Counted from the first letter of the stretch, positions 9,463 to 18,647 are shown. The stretch is DNA of 64,000 nucleotides from Marinobacter sp. SS13-12 (GCF_030227115.1 NZ_JASSUA010000004.1:62001-126000); one strand, 5' to 3'. Notes: a model not told the origin generated them from the sequence alone. A program made the numbers and translations.

Positions 9463-10101
9463 ATGCACGACTATCAGCAACAATTCATTGAATTTGCCAT
9501 TCGCCGTAATGTTCTTCGTTTCGGCGAGTTTACGCTAAAATCCGGCCGCACCAGCCCCTACTTTTTCAATGCCGGGCTGTTCAATACCGGAGAGGACCTG
9601 CTTGAGTTAAGCAAGGCTTATGCCGCTGCACTGCAACGCAGCGGGCTGAATTATGACATTATTTTCGGGCCTGCCTATAAGGGCATACCGTTGGCAACAG
9701 TGACGGCCATGGCGCTGGCCTCGGAAGGAACCAACAAACCTTTTGCTTTCAACCGCAAGGAAAAAAAGGAGCACGGCGAAGGTGGAAACATCGTCGGCGC
9801 CCCCCTGCAGGGCAATGTACTGATTGTTGACGATGTTATCACCGCTGGCACCGCCATTCGCGAATCCATAGAGATTATTAACGGCGCTGGGGCAGAACCA
9901 GCCGGGGTTTTGATTGCACTTGATCGCGAGGAGCGAGGTGCGGGCGAACTTTCGGCCATACAGGAAGTCAAAAAGGAATTCGGCATCCCGGTTGTCAGCA
10001 TTATCACGCTCGGCCAGGTACTTGATTACCTGAAGAACAGGCCGGGATTCGACGAGCACGCCCAAAGGGTTGCTGCATACCGGGATGAGTACGGCGTCTG
10101 A
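9463..10101 (+). CDS. pyrE: Orotate phosphoribosyltransferase
   Basis: It converts orotate and PRPP to orotidine 5'-phosphate in pyrimidine synthesis. The 212-residue length is typical (E. coli 213). The sequence has [20 protein letters not shown], the [15 protein letters not shown] loop, the flexible [11 protein letters not shown] loop and the PRPP-binding motif [13 protein letters not shown]. It is divergent from crc with about 80 bases between, and stops about 80 bases before the next gene. Confidence 0.98.
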   Translation: MHDYQQQFIEFAIRRNVLRFGEFTLKSGRTSPYFFNAGLFNTGEDLLELSKAYAAALQRSGLNYDIIFGPAYKGIPLATVTAMALASEGTNKPFAFNRKEKKEHGEGGNIVGAPLQGNVLIVDDVITAGTAIRESIEIINGAGAEPAGVLIALDREERGAGELSAIQEVKKEFGIPVVSIITLGQVLDYLKNRPGFDEHAQRVAAYRDEYGV

Positions 10102-10183
10102 AACCGGGCATGGTTTATCGCCCAGCTTTTGTTATGCTTCACGACGACACAACTCGTTTTTACCGGAGCACCAGTCCTTCATC

Positions 10184-10831
10184 ATGAACCGTCTGACCAG
10201 GTTTTCAATCGCTGTATCTGCCGTGGCAGCACTGACTGTTGCCACAATTGCAGAAGCCAGGATGTACCGTTACACGGATGAAAACGGCCAGGTTGTCATC
10301 AGCAATACCATCCCCCAGGAAGCCACCAAACGGGGCTATGATATTCTCAGCAAAAACGGTCGCGTTATTGAAACGATTGACCCCGAGCCCACGGAAGAGG
10401 ACATTGCCGCCAGGGAAGCGGAAGAACAGCGCAAGGCCGAGGAGGCACGGCAGCGAGAGCTGGACCGCAAGCTTCTGGAGCGCTTCAGCCATCCGGATGA
10501 AGCTGTGCGTGCAATGCACAGAAAAATCCGCGAACTGCAGGGGCTGAACCAGCTCAAAAGAGGCAATATTTCCGTCATCGACAGCCAGCTGGACAATGAG
10601 CAGAGTCGGGCAGCAGACCTCGAACGCTCGGGCCGCGACATTCCGGAATCAACACTTGAAAAACTCCGGCGACTGGAGGCACAGATCCGGGATATCGAAC
10701 GGGAAATCAGTTCACAAAACGCCGACATCAAGGCCTTGCGGGAACAGTTTGAGAAAGATATCGAACGGCTGGAGGAAATAACCGGAAAGGAAAGAACTGT
10801 ACCGCTGGATCCTGACGAGGCAGAGAAATAG
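10184..10831 (+). CDS. Secreted DUF4124 domain protein with a coiled coil
   Basis: From the ATG at 10184 the product is 215 residues. A Sec signal peptide of about 25 residues (RFSIAVSAVAALTVATIAEA) precedes a DUF4124 domain, RMYRYTDENGQVVISNTIPQ, a short envelope domain found in many proteobacteria. The rest is highly charged, EA-, R- and K-rich, and predicted to be a long coiled coil in the periplasm (from about residue 65 to 205). The function is unknown. The frame opens earlier, at 10070, but that would overlap pyrE and lacks a signal peptide at its start. A bidirectional terminator follows. Confidence 0.85.
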   Translation: MNRLTRFSIAVSAVAALTVATIAEARMYRYTDENGQVVISNTIPQEATKRGYDILSKNGRVIETIDPEPTEEDIAAREAEEQRKAEEARQRELDRKLLERFSHPDEAVRAMHRKIRELQGLNQLKRGNISVIDSQLDNEQSRAADLERSGRDIPESTLEKLRRLEAQIRDIEREISSQNADIKALREQFEKDIERLEEITGKERTVPLDPDEAEK

Positions 10832-10861
10832 CCACCAGGCGACATAGTGGAACACGAACAC

Positions 10862-10892
10862 AAAAAAGGTCACCTCAGCGGGTGACCTTTTT
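10862..10892. terminator. Bidirectional intrinsic terminator
   Basis: The stem GGTCACC / GGTGACC (10868-10874, 10881-10887) with a six-base loop is flanked by A6 on the left and T5 on the right, so it can end the DUF4124 transcript on the plus strand and the phasin transcript on the minus strand. Confidence 0.9.
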
Positions 10893-10916
10893 ATTTACCA
10901 ACCTTCCAGCTGCCAA

Positions 10917-11345
10917 TCAGGCAGTAGCGGAAGTATCCTTGGCCGTGCTGGTGCTATTGCTCTTGCGGGCTGTGGTTTTGCGTGCAGCCGGCTTCTTGGC
11001 CTGGGCAGTGGCCTTGGTTGACTGGGCAACGCTGGTCACTTCGTCCGCTGCGTCGGCAACGGAATCTGCGCCTTCAGCCGCTTCTTTTTCCAGCTTGGCA
11101 ACCAGATCGGCCGCGAAGCTGCCAACACGGCTGTTCAGGCTACGCAGCTGGTCAAACAGGCTTTCACTGTAGCCGTAGTAACGGGTACGCAGGTTCTTTA
11201 CGCTGTACTCGCGCGCTTCTGACTCCAGCTTTTCAGCGTATTCGAAAGGCTTGGAAGACAGCTTCTTCTGCTGCTCTTCTGCGGCATTGATGCCCTTCTC
11301 TACGATATCCTGCAGTTGTTCCTGATAGCTCTTGAGTTTACCCAT
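10917..11345 (-). CDS. Phasin family protein
   Basis: Phasins coat polyhydroxyalkanoate granules. The 142-residue protein has an amphipathic helical region (about residues 1-95: KSYQEQLQDIVEKGINAAEE, LRTRYYGYSESLFDQLRSLN, VGSFAADLVAKLEKEAAEG). It ends in a lysine/alanine-rich tail with AQAKKPAARKTTARK, a histone-like tail seen in PhaF-type phasins, which bind DNA nonspecifically. Length and composition fit, but the family is weakly conserved. No PHA synthase gene is in the window. It converges on the DUF4124 gene. Confidence 0.75.
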   Translation of the reverse strand: MGKLKSYQEQLQDIVEKGINAAEEQQKKLSSKPFEYAEKLESEAREYSVKNLRTRYYGYSESLFDQLRSLNSRVGSFAADLVAKLEKEAAEGADSVADAADEVTSVAQSTKATAQAKKPAARKTTARKSNSTSTAKDTSATA

Positions 11346-11509
11346 GATGAATCTCCTTAGATTGTGGATGCATAGTGTTAAAAAGTTGCATCATCGCGGC
11401 CAGAGAATCTGTGCCGACTTGTGATTACATGGGTAACACTACGGTTTAAAATTAGAATGTTCATACTAATCCCGAAGCCATTCGTTATTTCGATATGCCG
11501 ACTGCTCCC

Positions 11510-11537
11510 TTGATGATTTTTTAAACTTGGGCATAAT
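11510..11537 (+). promoter_or_regulatory. Sigma-70-type promoter of the FN3-like lipoprotein gene
   Basis: TTGATG (11510-11515) and CATAAT (11532-11537) are separated by 16 bases, and the ATG lies 32 bases further on. The region back to the phasin gene (about 220 bases) holds no other gene that I can see. Confidence 0.6.
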
Positions 11538-11568
11538 TTGCGCCGATAATCGAATCGCGAGAAACACC

Positions 11569-12075
11569 ATGCAAGGAAAGACACTCACCCAAGGGACTGC
11601 TGGGCAGGTGCGGCCCTGGAAACTATTCGTTCTCTTACTCGTCCTCCTGGGACTGGCTGGCTGCCAGGAAGACTCCGGGGCGTCGCGGGCGGCATCCAGC
11701 CAGGCCAATGAGGTGTCGGCGAAACGCCTTGATAACGCCATCACCTCTTTTCGCGACACATTGGGGCAATCGGGAGAGGGTTCCCGAGCTACTGGCGAAA
11801 CATCCCTGGCCACACCCCCCATTCTGCGCTGGGACGCGCCACTGACCAGGGAAGATGGCTCCCGCCTCTATTCGAGCGATATAAGCGGCTATCGCATTTA
11901 CTACCGGCTGCGCCACGAAAAAGGGTTTGATGTGATTCGACTACCCGGCAGTGCTGATACTGAATACCCGCTGGAGGATTTTACTCCCGGTGCTTACGAG
12001 TTCAGTATCACCACACTTGATGACAACGGCCTCGAAAGCCGGCGCTCTGACACAGTCTTTGTTGACCTGATCTGA
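11569..12075 (+). CDS. Lipoprotein with a fibronectin type III-like domain
   Basis: From the ATG at 11569 the product is 168 residues. A signal peptide with a lipobox (LLGLAGC, Cys at about residue 33) is followed by a low-complexity serine/alanine stretch and then an FN3-like domain of about 85 residues at the C-terminus. That domain reads ILRWDAPLTREDGSRLYSSD, then GYRIYYRLRHEKGFDVIRLP, then YEFSITTLDDNGLESRRSDT. Such domains bind surface proteins or polysaccharides, but no function can be given. Its end lies five bases from the convergent DUF2782 gene's end. Confidence 0.8.
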   Translation: MQGKTLTQGTAGQVRPWKLFVLLLVLLGLAGCQEDSGASRAASSQANEVSAKRLDNAITSFRDTLGQSGEGSRATGETSLATPPILRWDAPLTREDGSRLYSSDISGYRIYYRLRHEKGFDVIRLPGSADTEYPLEDFTPGAYEFSITTLDDNGLESRRSDTVFVDLI

Positions 12076-12079
12076 ACCG

Positions 12080-12421
12080 TTACCAGCTGAAAATAACCCA
12101 ACTGGGCACCAGCATGTCGGTTTCATTCTCGCGGATCCAACCACCACCGTCTGCAGGAACCAGGTAATACTCCGGCCCTGCCTCCGGCACGACCTTGATC
12201 TCCATCAGCTGGCCGTTCACCCGGTACTCATAGAACACTTCATTCTCACCCGGGCGGATAACAATCTGAGGGCCGTCGGAAGATGGCTGGTAATCAGACA
12301 CCACCAGCGGTTCCCGAGGCGTCTGGACAACATCGCTGTCGTCCATGCTTTCCTGTGCCATCACAGGCCCCCATAACATACCCAACACAAGTCCCGAGCA
12401 GGCGATACGTTTCATTTTCAT
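12080..12421 (-). CDS. Secreted DUF2782 domain protein
   Basis: The 113-residue protein has a signal peptide (MKMKRIACSGLVLGMLWGPVMA) and a small domain of about 70 residues with IVIRPGENEVFYEYRVNGQL and MEIKVVPEAGPEYYLVPADG, matching the DUF2782 family. In Pseudomonas this family is also found just before polA, divergently transcribed, as here (polA starts 124 bases away). Function unknown; probably periplasmic. Confidence 0.88.
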   Translation of the reverse strand: MKMKRIACSGLVLGMLWGPVMAQESMDDSDVVQTPREPLVVSDYQPSSDGPQIVIRPGENEVFYEYRVNGQLMEIKVVPEAGPEYYLVPADGGGWIRENETDMLVPSWVIFSW

Positions 12422-12544
12422 GTTACTCTTCCATTCTGTTTAAGGACGCCAAAAGCCGCCCTGACACTGCGAACCAATGCCTCCGTGCAGTCAGAGTTGC
12501 ACAAGCCATTCAACGCTTCAATCAGAATCCGGATCCGTTTTGAT

Positions 12545-15286
12545 ATGACACAACAACAGACTCCGCCCGTGGTTCTCGTCGACGGGTCGTCGTACCTTTT
12601 CCGCGCCTATCACGCCCTGCCTCCCCTGATGACCAGCAAGGGGCACCCCACCGGAGCCATCAAGGGCGTCATCAGCATGATCCGGAAGCTGGAACAGGAT
12701 TTTCCCGGCTCGAAAATGGTGGTGGTGTTCGACGCCAAGGGGAAAACCTTCCGCAACGACCTGTACGAAGACTACAAGGCCACCCGCCCGCCCATGCCTG
12801 ACGACCTGGCCGTGCAGATCCAGCCTATCCACGATATGGTTCGCGCCATGGGTCTGCCGCTGCTGATAGTCAGTGGCGTCGAGGCCGATGACGTCATCGG
12901 CACCCTGGCAGACGAGGCCACCAGCAAAGGCATCGATGTTGTGGTTTCCACCGGCGACAAGGACATGGCACAACTGGTGAGCGACCACGTCACCCTGATC
13001 AACACCATGACGGATACCCGCATGGACCGGGAAGGCGTGGTGGAAAAGTTCGGCATTGCCCCGGAACAGATCGTGGATTACCTGGCGCTGGTGGGTGACA
13101 AGGTGGACAACATACCCGGCGTTAATAAATGCGGCCCGAAAACCGCCGTGAAATGGTTGCAGACCTGGGACAGCCTGGACGAAATCATCGAGCACGCGGA
13201 CGAGGTCAAGGGCAAGATTGGCGAGTACCTGCGGGAAGCCAGGGAGACACTGCCCCTGAGCCGCGAACTGGCCACCATCAAAACCGATGTGGACCTGGAA
13301 TTCGGGCTGGAAGACCTGAAGCTGAGAACCCAGGACGACGACAAGCTGCTTGAGCTGTTCCGTGAATACGAGCTCCGCTCCTGGATTGCGGAACTGGAAA
13401 ATGGTGATAACGACTCCTCCGCCAACAAGGATACCGGCAACACCGCTGGCGGCAGCAACCAGACTGCCACGAGAGAAAAGAAGTACTCGGTCATCACTGA
13501 CCAGGCAGAGTTGGACAACTGGATGGAGCGCCTCAACAAGGCTTCCCTGTTTGCATTCGACACGGAAACCACCAGCCTGCGCTACATGGACGCCGAAATC
13601 GTTGGTGTATCCTTTGCTATCGAGGCAGGCGAAGCTGCCTATGTTCCCCTGGGCCACGATTACATGGGCGCTCCGGAACAACTGGACCGTGACACCGTAC
13701 TGGAGCAGCTGAAACCGCTGCTGGAAGACCCGAAAAAAGCCAAACTCGGCCAGAATCTCAAGTACGACAAGAACGTTCTGGCCAACCATGGCATCAGTCT
13801 GGAAGGTATTGCGGAAGACACCATGCTGGAGTCCTACGTGCTCAACTCGGTAGGTTCGCGCCATGACATGGACTCGCTGGCCATGCAATATCTGGGCGAG
13901 CAGACCATCACGTTCGAGTCCATTGCCGGCAAGGGTGCCAAACAGCTGACCTTCAACCAGATTGATCTGGAACAGGCAGGCCCTTACGCCGCCGAAGACG
14001 CCGACATCACCCTGCGCCTGCACCAGGTGTTGCGACCGCAACTGGAAAAAACCGGTCGCCTGCGGGAGGTGTATGAAAACATCGACCTGCCACTGGTGCC
14101 GGTGCTGTCGCGGATGGAGCAACGGGGCGCCATGATCAGCGCCAGCACCCTGCGCCAGCACAGCCAGGAACTGGCGGAACGCATGGCGGAGCTGGAGAAG
14201 GAAGCCCACGACGAAGCCGGCGAAACCTTCAACCTGGGCTCCCCCAAGCAACTGCAAACCATCTTCTACGACAAGATGGGGCTGCCGGTGGTGAAGAAAA
14301 CTCCGAAAGGCGCGCCGTCCACAGCTGAACCGGTGCTTCAGGAACTGGCCCACGAACATGCCCTGCCCCGGCTGATCCTGGAGCATCGCAGCCTGAGCAA
14401 GCTCAAATCCACTTACACGGACACCCTGCCGGAGCTGATCCATCACCGTACCGGCCGGATCCATACCTCTTACCATCAGGCGGTGACGGCCACCGGCCGG
14501 TTATCATCGTCAGAGCCCAACCTGCAGAACATCCCGATCCGCAGTGAACAGGGGCGCCGTATTCGCCAGGCATTCGTAGCGCCGGACGGCTACAAACTGA
14601 TGGCCGCGGACTACTCCCAGATTGAACTGCGGATCATGGCCCACCTGTCTGGCGACAAGGGCCTGCTGACGGCCTTCGAGAAGGGCGAGGACATTCACCG
14701 GGCAACCGCCGCGGAAGTGTTTGGCGTTGCCGTGGACGAGGTCTCCGCCGATCAGCGCCGCAGCGCCAAGGCCATCAATTTCGGGCTCATTTATGGCATG
14801 TCGGCCTTCGGCCTTGCCCGCCAGCTGGATGTGGGCCGCAACCAGGCCCAGGAATACATCGACAGGTACTTCGAGCGCTATCCCGGGGTACTCAGGTACA
14901 TGGACAACATCCGCAAGCAGGCCCACGACGACGGCTTCGTCGAAACCCTCTACGGACGGCGCCTCTACCTGCCGGAGATCAACGCCCGCAACAAACAGAT
15001 GCAACAGGCCGCAGAGCGTACTGCCATCAACGCTCCCATGCAGGGAACTGCTGCAGACATCATCAAGCGGGCAATGGTCAGCGTGGAAGACTGGCTGCTG
15101 GCCAATCACGGGGATGACGCACGGATGATCCTGCAGGTTCACGACGAACTGATTCTGGAAGTGCGAGAGTCGGCGGTGAACAAGATCCGCGAAGGCCTGG
15201 AAAAGCGTATGTCAGCTGCTGCCAGGCTGGATGTTCCCTTGCTGGTGGAAGCCGGCGTTGGCAATAACTGGGACGAAGCGCACTAG
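12545..15286 (+). CDS. polA: DNA polymerase I
   Basis: It fills gaps and removes RNA primers in replication and repair. From the ATG at 12545 the protein is 913 residues (E. coli 928). There is an N-terminal 5' nuclease (PPVVLVDGSSYLFRAYHALP, GVEADDVIGTLA, VSTGDKDMAQL), then a 3'-5' proofreading domain (FAFDTETTSLRYM, LGQNLKYDKNVL) and a C-terminal polymerase. Motif A is DYSQIELRIMAHLSGD, motif B RRSAKAINFGLIYGMS and motif C VHDELILEV. All catalytic acidic residues are present. An upstream in-frame TTG/ATG start region (12485) is unlikely because family similarity starts with MTQQQTPPVVLVDG. Confidence 0.98.
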   Translation: MTQQQTPPVVLVDGSSYLFRAYHALPPLMTSKGHPTGAIKGVISMIRKLEQDFPGSKMVVVFDAKGKTFRNDLYEDYKATRPPMPDDLAVQIQPIHDMVRAMGLPLLIVSGVEADDVIGTLADEATSKGIDVVVSTGDKDMAQLVSDHVTLINTMTDTRMDREGVVEKFGIAPEQIVDYLALVGDKVDNIPGVNKCGPKTAVKWLQTWDSLDEIIEHADEVKGKIGEYLREARETLPLSRELATIKTDVDLEFGLEDLKLRTQDDDKLLELFREYELRSWIAELENGDNDSSANKDTGNTAGGSNQTATREKKYSVITDQAELDNWMERLNKASLFAFDTETTSLRYMDAEIVGVSFAIEAGEAAYVPLGHDYMGAPEQLDRDTVLEQLKPLLEDPKKAKLGQNLKYDKNVLANHGISLEGIAEDTMLESYVLNSVGSRHDMDSLAMQYLGEQTITFESIAGKGAKQLTFNQIDLEQAGPYAAEDADITLRLHQVLRPQLEKTGRLREVYENIDLPLVPVLSRMEQRGAMISASTLRQHSQELAERMAELEKEAHDEAGETFNLGSPKQLQTIFYDKMGLPVVKKTPKGAPSTAEPVLQELAHEHALPRLILEHRSLSKLKSTYTDTLPELIHHRTGRIHTSYHQAVTATGRLSSSEPNLQNIPIRSEQGRRIRQAFVAPDGYKLMAADYSQIELRIMAHLSGDKGLLTAFEKGEDIHRATAAEVFGVAVDEVSADQRRSAKAINFGLIYGMSAFGLARQLDVGRNQAQEYIDRYFERYPGVLRYMDNIRKQAHDDGFVETLYGRRLYLPEINARNKQMQQAAERTAINAPMQGTAADIIKRAMVSVEDWLLANHGDDARMILQVHDELILEVRESAVNKIREGLEKRMSAAARLDVPLLVEAGVGNNWDEAH

Positions 15287-15479
15287 TTCATCCTTCCGGG
15301 GTCCGTTTTGGGGCAACAGCTCACCAAAACGCCCTGTTTGCGATCATCGCTTGTGCGCCGAATCGCGTAACCACGCCTTTTCATCAGACGGCATGGAATT
15401 CGCAAGGTATTGAGATTGTCGGCTTCTGCCTGATCGGGCAGGAGCCAGGTTGTGACACATCTTTCCCGAGGCCGTTACC

Positions 15480-15824
15480 ATGACATTTCTGGCATCTCAA
15501 AGAAGCTGGCTACTGGACCCTGGCCTGCTGAAGCTGGTACACCAGTGCCGGCGCCTGATTCACACCGAATTCGGAGTCAAACTGCATCTCACGGAAGAGC
15601 ATCTGGAACAGCAACTGGCAGACTACGCCCGTAAAACCCGCTCCAGCCAACTGACCCGCACCTGGGCCGCACTGACTGAGCAGGTTCCCCAGCTCAGAAT
15701 GGCAGAACCTGAAGAGGATGAGGAAGGCGACAAGCGAACCTATCGTGGACAGGCCCCCGTGGAGGAAGAAACGCCTCGGCCACAGCGATCCAAGCGAATC
15801 TATCGCGGCCAGGTGGTCGGCTGA
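15480..15824 (+). CDS. Hypothetical 114-residue protein with C-terminal YRGQ repeats
   Basis: I do not recognise the family. The first 70 residues look helical (LASQRSWLLDPGLLKLVHQC, LTEEHLEQQLADYARKTRS). The acidic, proline-rich tail carries two copies of an R(T/I)YRGQ motif (KRTYRGQAPVEEE and KRIYRGQVVG, the second at the very C-terminus), about 25 residues apart. It lies alone between polA and the convergent fadL; the 193 bases after polA contain a small CTGCCTGATCGGGCAG hairpin but no clear promoter. It starts with ATG and its stop is inside a hairpin. A conserved function in related marine genera is possible. Confidence 0.65.
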   Translation: MTFLASQRSWLLDPGLLKLVHQCRRLIHTEFGVKLHLTEEHLEQQLADYARKTRSSQLTRTWAALTEQVPQLRMAEPEEDEEGDKRTYRGQAPVEEETPRPQRSKRIYRGQVVG

Positions 15825-15840
15825 CCAGTCTCGGTCAGCC
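15819..15840. terminator. Hairpin between convergent genes
   Basis: GGCTGACC (15819-15826) and GGTCAGCC (15833-15840) form a perfect 8-bp stem with a six-base loop, extended by AGGT / ACCT with a bulge. It overlaps the stop codon of the 114-residue protein gene and lies 15 bases from the end of fadL. There is no T run, so it may only stabilise or pause the transcripts. Confidence 0.45.
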
Positions 15841-15854
15841 ACCTGAAGCTGTGA

Positions 15855-17261
15855 TCAGAACGATTTGCTGACCTGGACGCCGGCACTCCAGGCGTCGAGT
15901 TCATAGGTGCCCTGATAGCGTGCTGCTCCGGGCATCGGCTCGTCATTAACGTCGTAATTCCGCTCATCGACGTCCTGATCGTCAAACAGCAACACACCGG
16001 CTGCAACGTCAACCGTCCAGCCAGAACGGGCGTCTGCATACTGCGCGCCCAGCGTCAGCCAGTCACGATCACCGGAAGGAATTCGCGCGGTGCGGAAATC
16101 GTCGTTCACCGGCGACTCATCCCAGGCATAGCCGGCCTTGAATGCCCATTCCGGAGTGGCCTGCCAGATAGCACCGACATTCGCCTGCCAGGTATCTTTC
16201 CAGTTCTCAGACACATGGGCAATCAGGCGATCATCGCCCAGCCCCGGCCCTGCCCGGGAAGAAACCGGGCCGTTATCCTCACGGCTGACGATGTCCAGAG
16301 CCTCAAAGCGGCTCCACTTTGCCCAGGTTGCACCGGCCAGGAATGTCACTGTGTCGGTAATGCGGTGGCGAGCGCCAAAGGTGATACTTTCCGGAATTTC
16401 CAGCGGAACCGTCGCCTTTTCAGTCACTGTGGACTGACTGAAGGTGAGACCACCAGATCCCAGACTGCCCTGCGGGAAATCGCGGATTTCCGCCTCGCCA
16501 TCGAGATCCAGCTCGGCTCCGGTCTGTGCAGAGATGCCAAATTGGGTTCGCTCGGAAAGCTCCCAAAGCATCCCGAAGGCAAAGGTGAGCGCAACGTCGT
16601 CGCCCTCAACATCCGCATACCCATCATCCAGGGTTCCCGGTGGCAGCCCAAAACGGGCTTCCGTACCGCTGTAATCCTGAAACTTGGTCAGCTTGCCCTC
16701 GGCATAAATAATGTTGATGCCCGCTCCCAGGGACAAACCATTGCCATCATTGACGGCAATGGAAGGGCTGAATGCGATGGCGGTCAGCTCGGTCTCGTCA
16801 GCGAAAAAGCGGCCCTTGAAGTCATCCTCATAGTCAGCAGCAAGACCATAGGGTGCGTGCAGCCCAAAGCCCACGTCCAGCCAGTTGTTGACTTCGTGGG
16901 TCATATAAAAGTTCGGGAGGACGGCCGGATCGGCGATATCACCACCGTTTCCACCGGTAACAGGGCGACCATCGTCACGAACAGCACTGCCGGTGCCTTC
17001 TTTGAGTTCCGCGTCGATATCCAGCACGGCAGCGCCAAATGACATATTGGTACCAGACAGCTGGCTCATACCGGCGGGGTTAAAAAACACCGTGGTGGCA
17101 TTCTCCGGGTTGGCGGCCGTTCCGGCGTTGGCAACGCCCATGGCACTGGCGCTTTGCTCATTCAGGGAAAAGCCGCCAGCCAGTACGCTGGCCGGAGCGG
17201 CAGCAGCGGCGATGGTGGCAAAACGGATAGCAGAGTAAAGGTTGGCTTTTTTGTTACGCAT
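15855..17261 (-). CDS. FadL family outer-membrane long-chain fatty acid/hydrocarbon porin
   Basis: FadL/TodX channels take up long-chain fatty acids and other hydrophobic compounds through the outer membrane. From the ATG at 17261, which follows GGAGG, the product is 468 residues. A signal peptide ends around APASVLA and the mature N-terminus GGFSLNEQSASAMGVANAGT is the family's hatch signature, followed by NPAGMSQLSGT. Aromatic beta-strands alternate to a terminal phenylalanine (VQVSKSF), as in outer-membrane barrels. It is a single-gene unit, with an inverted-repeat operator candidate upstream at 17351-17368. A FadL suits a lipid- or alkane-using marine bacterium. Confidence 0.93.
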   Translation of the reverse strand: MRNKKANLYSAIRFATIAAAAAPASVLAGGFSLNEQSASAMGVANAGTAANPENATTVFFNPAGMSQLSGTNMSFGAAVLDIDAELKEGTGSAVRDDGRPVTGGNGGDIADPAVLPNFYMTHEVNNWLDVGFGLHAPYGLAADYEDDFKGRFFADETELTAIAFSPSIAVNDGNGLSLGAGINIIYAEGKLTKFQDYSGTEARFGLPPGTLDDGYADVEGDDVALTFAFGMLWELSERTQFGISAQTGAELDLDGEAEIRDFPQGSLGSGGLTFSQSTVTEKATVPLEIPESITFGARHRITDTVTFLAGATWAKWSRFEALDIVSREDNGPVSSRAGPGLGDDRLIAHVSENWKDTWQANVGAIWQATPEWAFKAGYAWDESPVNDDFRTARIPSGDRDWLTLGAQYADARSGWTVDVAAGVLLFDDQDVDERNYDVNDEPMPGAARYQGTYELDAWSAGVQVSKSF

Positions 17262-17350
17262 AAGTCCTCCGTGTAGCGTTACCACGGAGTATACGCAGGG
17301 TGATCTGATGGCCACAATTACCATCCCTACTGGTTCAGGGGCCTAATTGT

Positions 17351-17368
17351 TTCAGACTAAAGTCTAAA
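17351..17368. promoter_or_regulatory. Candidate operator upstream of fadL
   Basis: TTCAGACT-AA-AGTCTAAA is an inverted repeat with 7 of 8 positions paired. It lies about 55 bases upstream of a TATACT -10 candidate (17294-17289, minus strand) for fadL, and 16 bases beyond the end of pilU. The regulator is not known. Confidence 0.4.
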
Positions 17369-17383
17369 TTGGCGATATATCGA

Positions 17384-18505
17384 TCAATCGTCCTGAATCG
17401 ACAGCTTGTCGACACTCGAGGCCAGCTTGTCCGCGCCCTGGGAATCCGTGCCAAGCTTGATCATCAGACGCAGGTCGTTCGCGGAGTCGGCATGAGCAAG
17501 CGCGTCTTCGTACGTAATGGAACCCTCTGCATAAAGCGTGTAAAGCGCCTGATCGAAGGTGCGCATGCCGGTTTCGTTGGACTTGGACATCAGTTCCTTG
17601 AGCTTGTGCACCTCGCCCTTACGGATCATGTCAGCAACCAGAGGCGTGTTGATCAACACCTCGATGACGGCTTTGCGGCCCTGTCCGTCCGGTGTCGGAA
17701 TCAACTGCTGGGCGACAATGGCCTTGAGGTTCAGGGACAGGTCCATCCAGATCTGGTTGTGCTGCTCCGGCGGGAAAAACTGGATTATCCGGTCCAGCGC
17801 CTGGTTGGCGTTGTTGGCGTGCAGGGTGGCCAGGCACAGGTGACCGGTTTCAGCAAACTGCACCGAGTATTCCATGGTCTGGCGGGTTCGCACCTCACCA
17901 ATCAGAATAACGTCCGGCGCCTGACGCAGGGTGTTTTTAAGCGCCACTTCAAAGCTTTCCGTATCGATGCCCACTTCGCGCTGGGTGACGATACAGCCCT
18001 GATGCTGGTGAACGAATTCAATCGGGTCCTCAATCGAAATGATATGGCCCCGGCTGTTGCGGTTACGGTGCCCCAGCATGGCTGCCAGCGAAGTGGACTT
18101 ACCAGTACCGGTGGCGCCCACGAACATGATCAGGCCACGCTTGGTCATGGCCAGTTCCTTGATCACCTCCGGCAGCGCGAGGTCATCAATCTGCGGGATC
18201 TTCACCTCAATCCGCCGCAGCACCATGCCGCAGAGGTTACGCTGGAAGAAGGCGCTGACACGGAAGCGGCCGATACCCCGGGCACTGATGGCAAAGTTAC
18301 ATTCGTGACTTTCCTCGAACTCGGCCCGCTGTTTGTCGCTCATCGAACCGTAAACAAACTCACGGGTCTGCTCCGGCGTCAGGGCGTTCTTGGTAACAGG
18401 AAGCACCTTGCCGTTCACCTTCATGGAGGGCGGCACACCGGCTGTTATAAAAAGGTCAGAGCCACCCTTTTCCACCATTAAACGGAGCAGTTTTTCGAAT
18501 TCCAT
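17384..18505 (-). CDS. pilU: Type IV pilus retraction ATPase PilU
   Basis: PilU is a PilT-dependent accessory retraction ATPase of type IV pili and is needed for full twitching force. The start MEFEKLLRLMVEKGGSDLFI (18505) is the family start and gives 373 residues. An ATG two codons earlier is also possible, but AGG lies at the better distance for the chosen one. It has Walker A GATGTGKST (130-138), the Asp box DVILIGEVRTRQTMEYS, and the His box HLCLATLHANNANQALDR. It lacks the AIRNLIRE motif of PilT (here PLVADMIRKGEVHKLK), as expected for PilU. pilT lies upstream on the same strand, separated by palindrome copy B. Confidence 0.95.
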   Translation of the reverse strand: MEFEKLLRLMVEKGGSDLFITAGVPPSMKVNGKVLPVTKNALTPEQTREFVYGSMSDKQRAEFEESHECNFAISARGIGRFRVSAFFQRNLCGMVLRRIEVKIPQIDDLALPEVIKELAMTKRGLIMFVGATGTGKSTSLAAMLGHRNRNSRGHIISIEDPIEFVHQHQGCIVTQREVGIDTESFEVALKNTLRQAPDVILIGEVRTRQTMEYSVQFAETGHLCLATLHANNANQALDRIIQFFPPEQHNQIWMDLSLNLKAIVAQQLIPTPDGQGRKAVIEVLINTPLVADMIRKGEVHKLKELMSKSNETGMRTFDQALYTLYAEGSITYEDALAHADSANDLRLMIKLGTDSQGADKLASSVDKLSIQDD

Positions 18506-18539
18506 GATCATCTACCTGTGTTTCTGACTTTCGGTGTCC

Positions 18540-18647
18540 GGGTGCCGGGCGGGGCCTGTTCCAGGGCACGCTGTAAATACGTCCATGTACGCTCGACAAA
18601 AACATCCCTGTTTTTGACGTCCCTGGAACAGGCCCCGCCCGGCACCC
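18540..18647. repeat. Large cloverleaf-like palindrome, copy B
   Basis: The arms 18540-18566 and 18621-18647 are 27 bases and perfectly complementary (GGGTGCCGGGCGGGGCCTGT...). The 54-base core contains ACGCTGTAAATACGTCCATG, then TACGCTCGACAAAAACATCC and CTGTTTTTGACG. Two mini-hairpins are visible: TAC/GTA around a TCCA loop and CAAAAACA/TGTTTTTG around TCCC. It lies between pilT and pilU, so it could lower downstream pilU expression or stabilise the pilT message. Its core shares almost 40 bases with copy C but its outer stem sequence is different. Confidence 0.9.

Noticed and set aside
12518..14476. Long open frame on the minus strand opposite polA (652 codons)
   Set aside because: It is a shadow of polA's codon pattern in GC-rich DNA. 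Its product has low-complexity V/H/Q/D-rich sequence, no recognisable domain, and no ribosome site.
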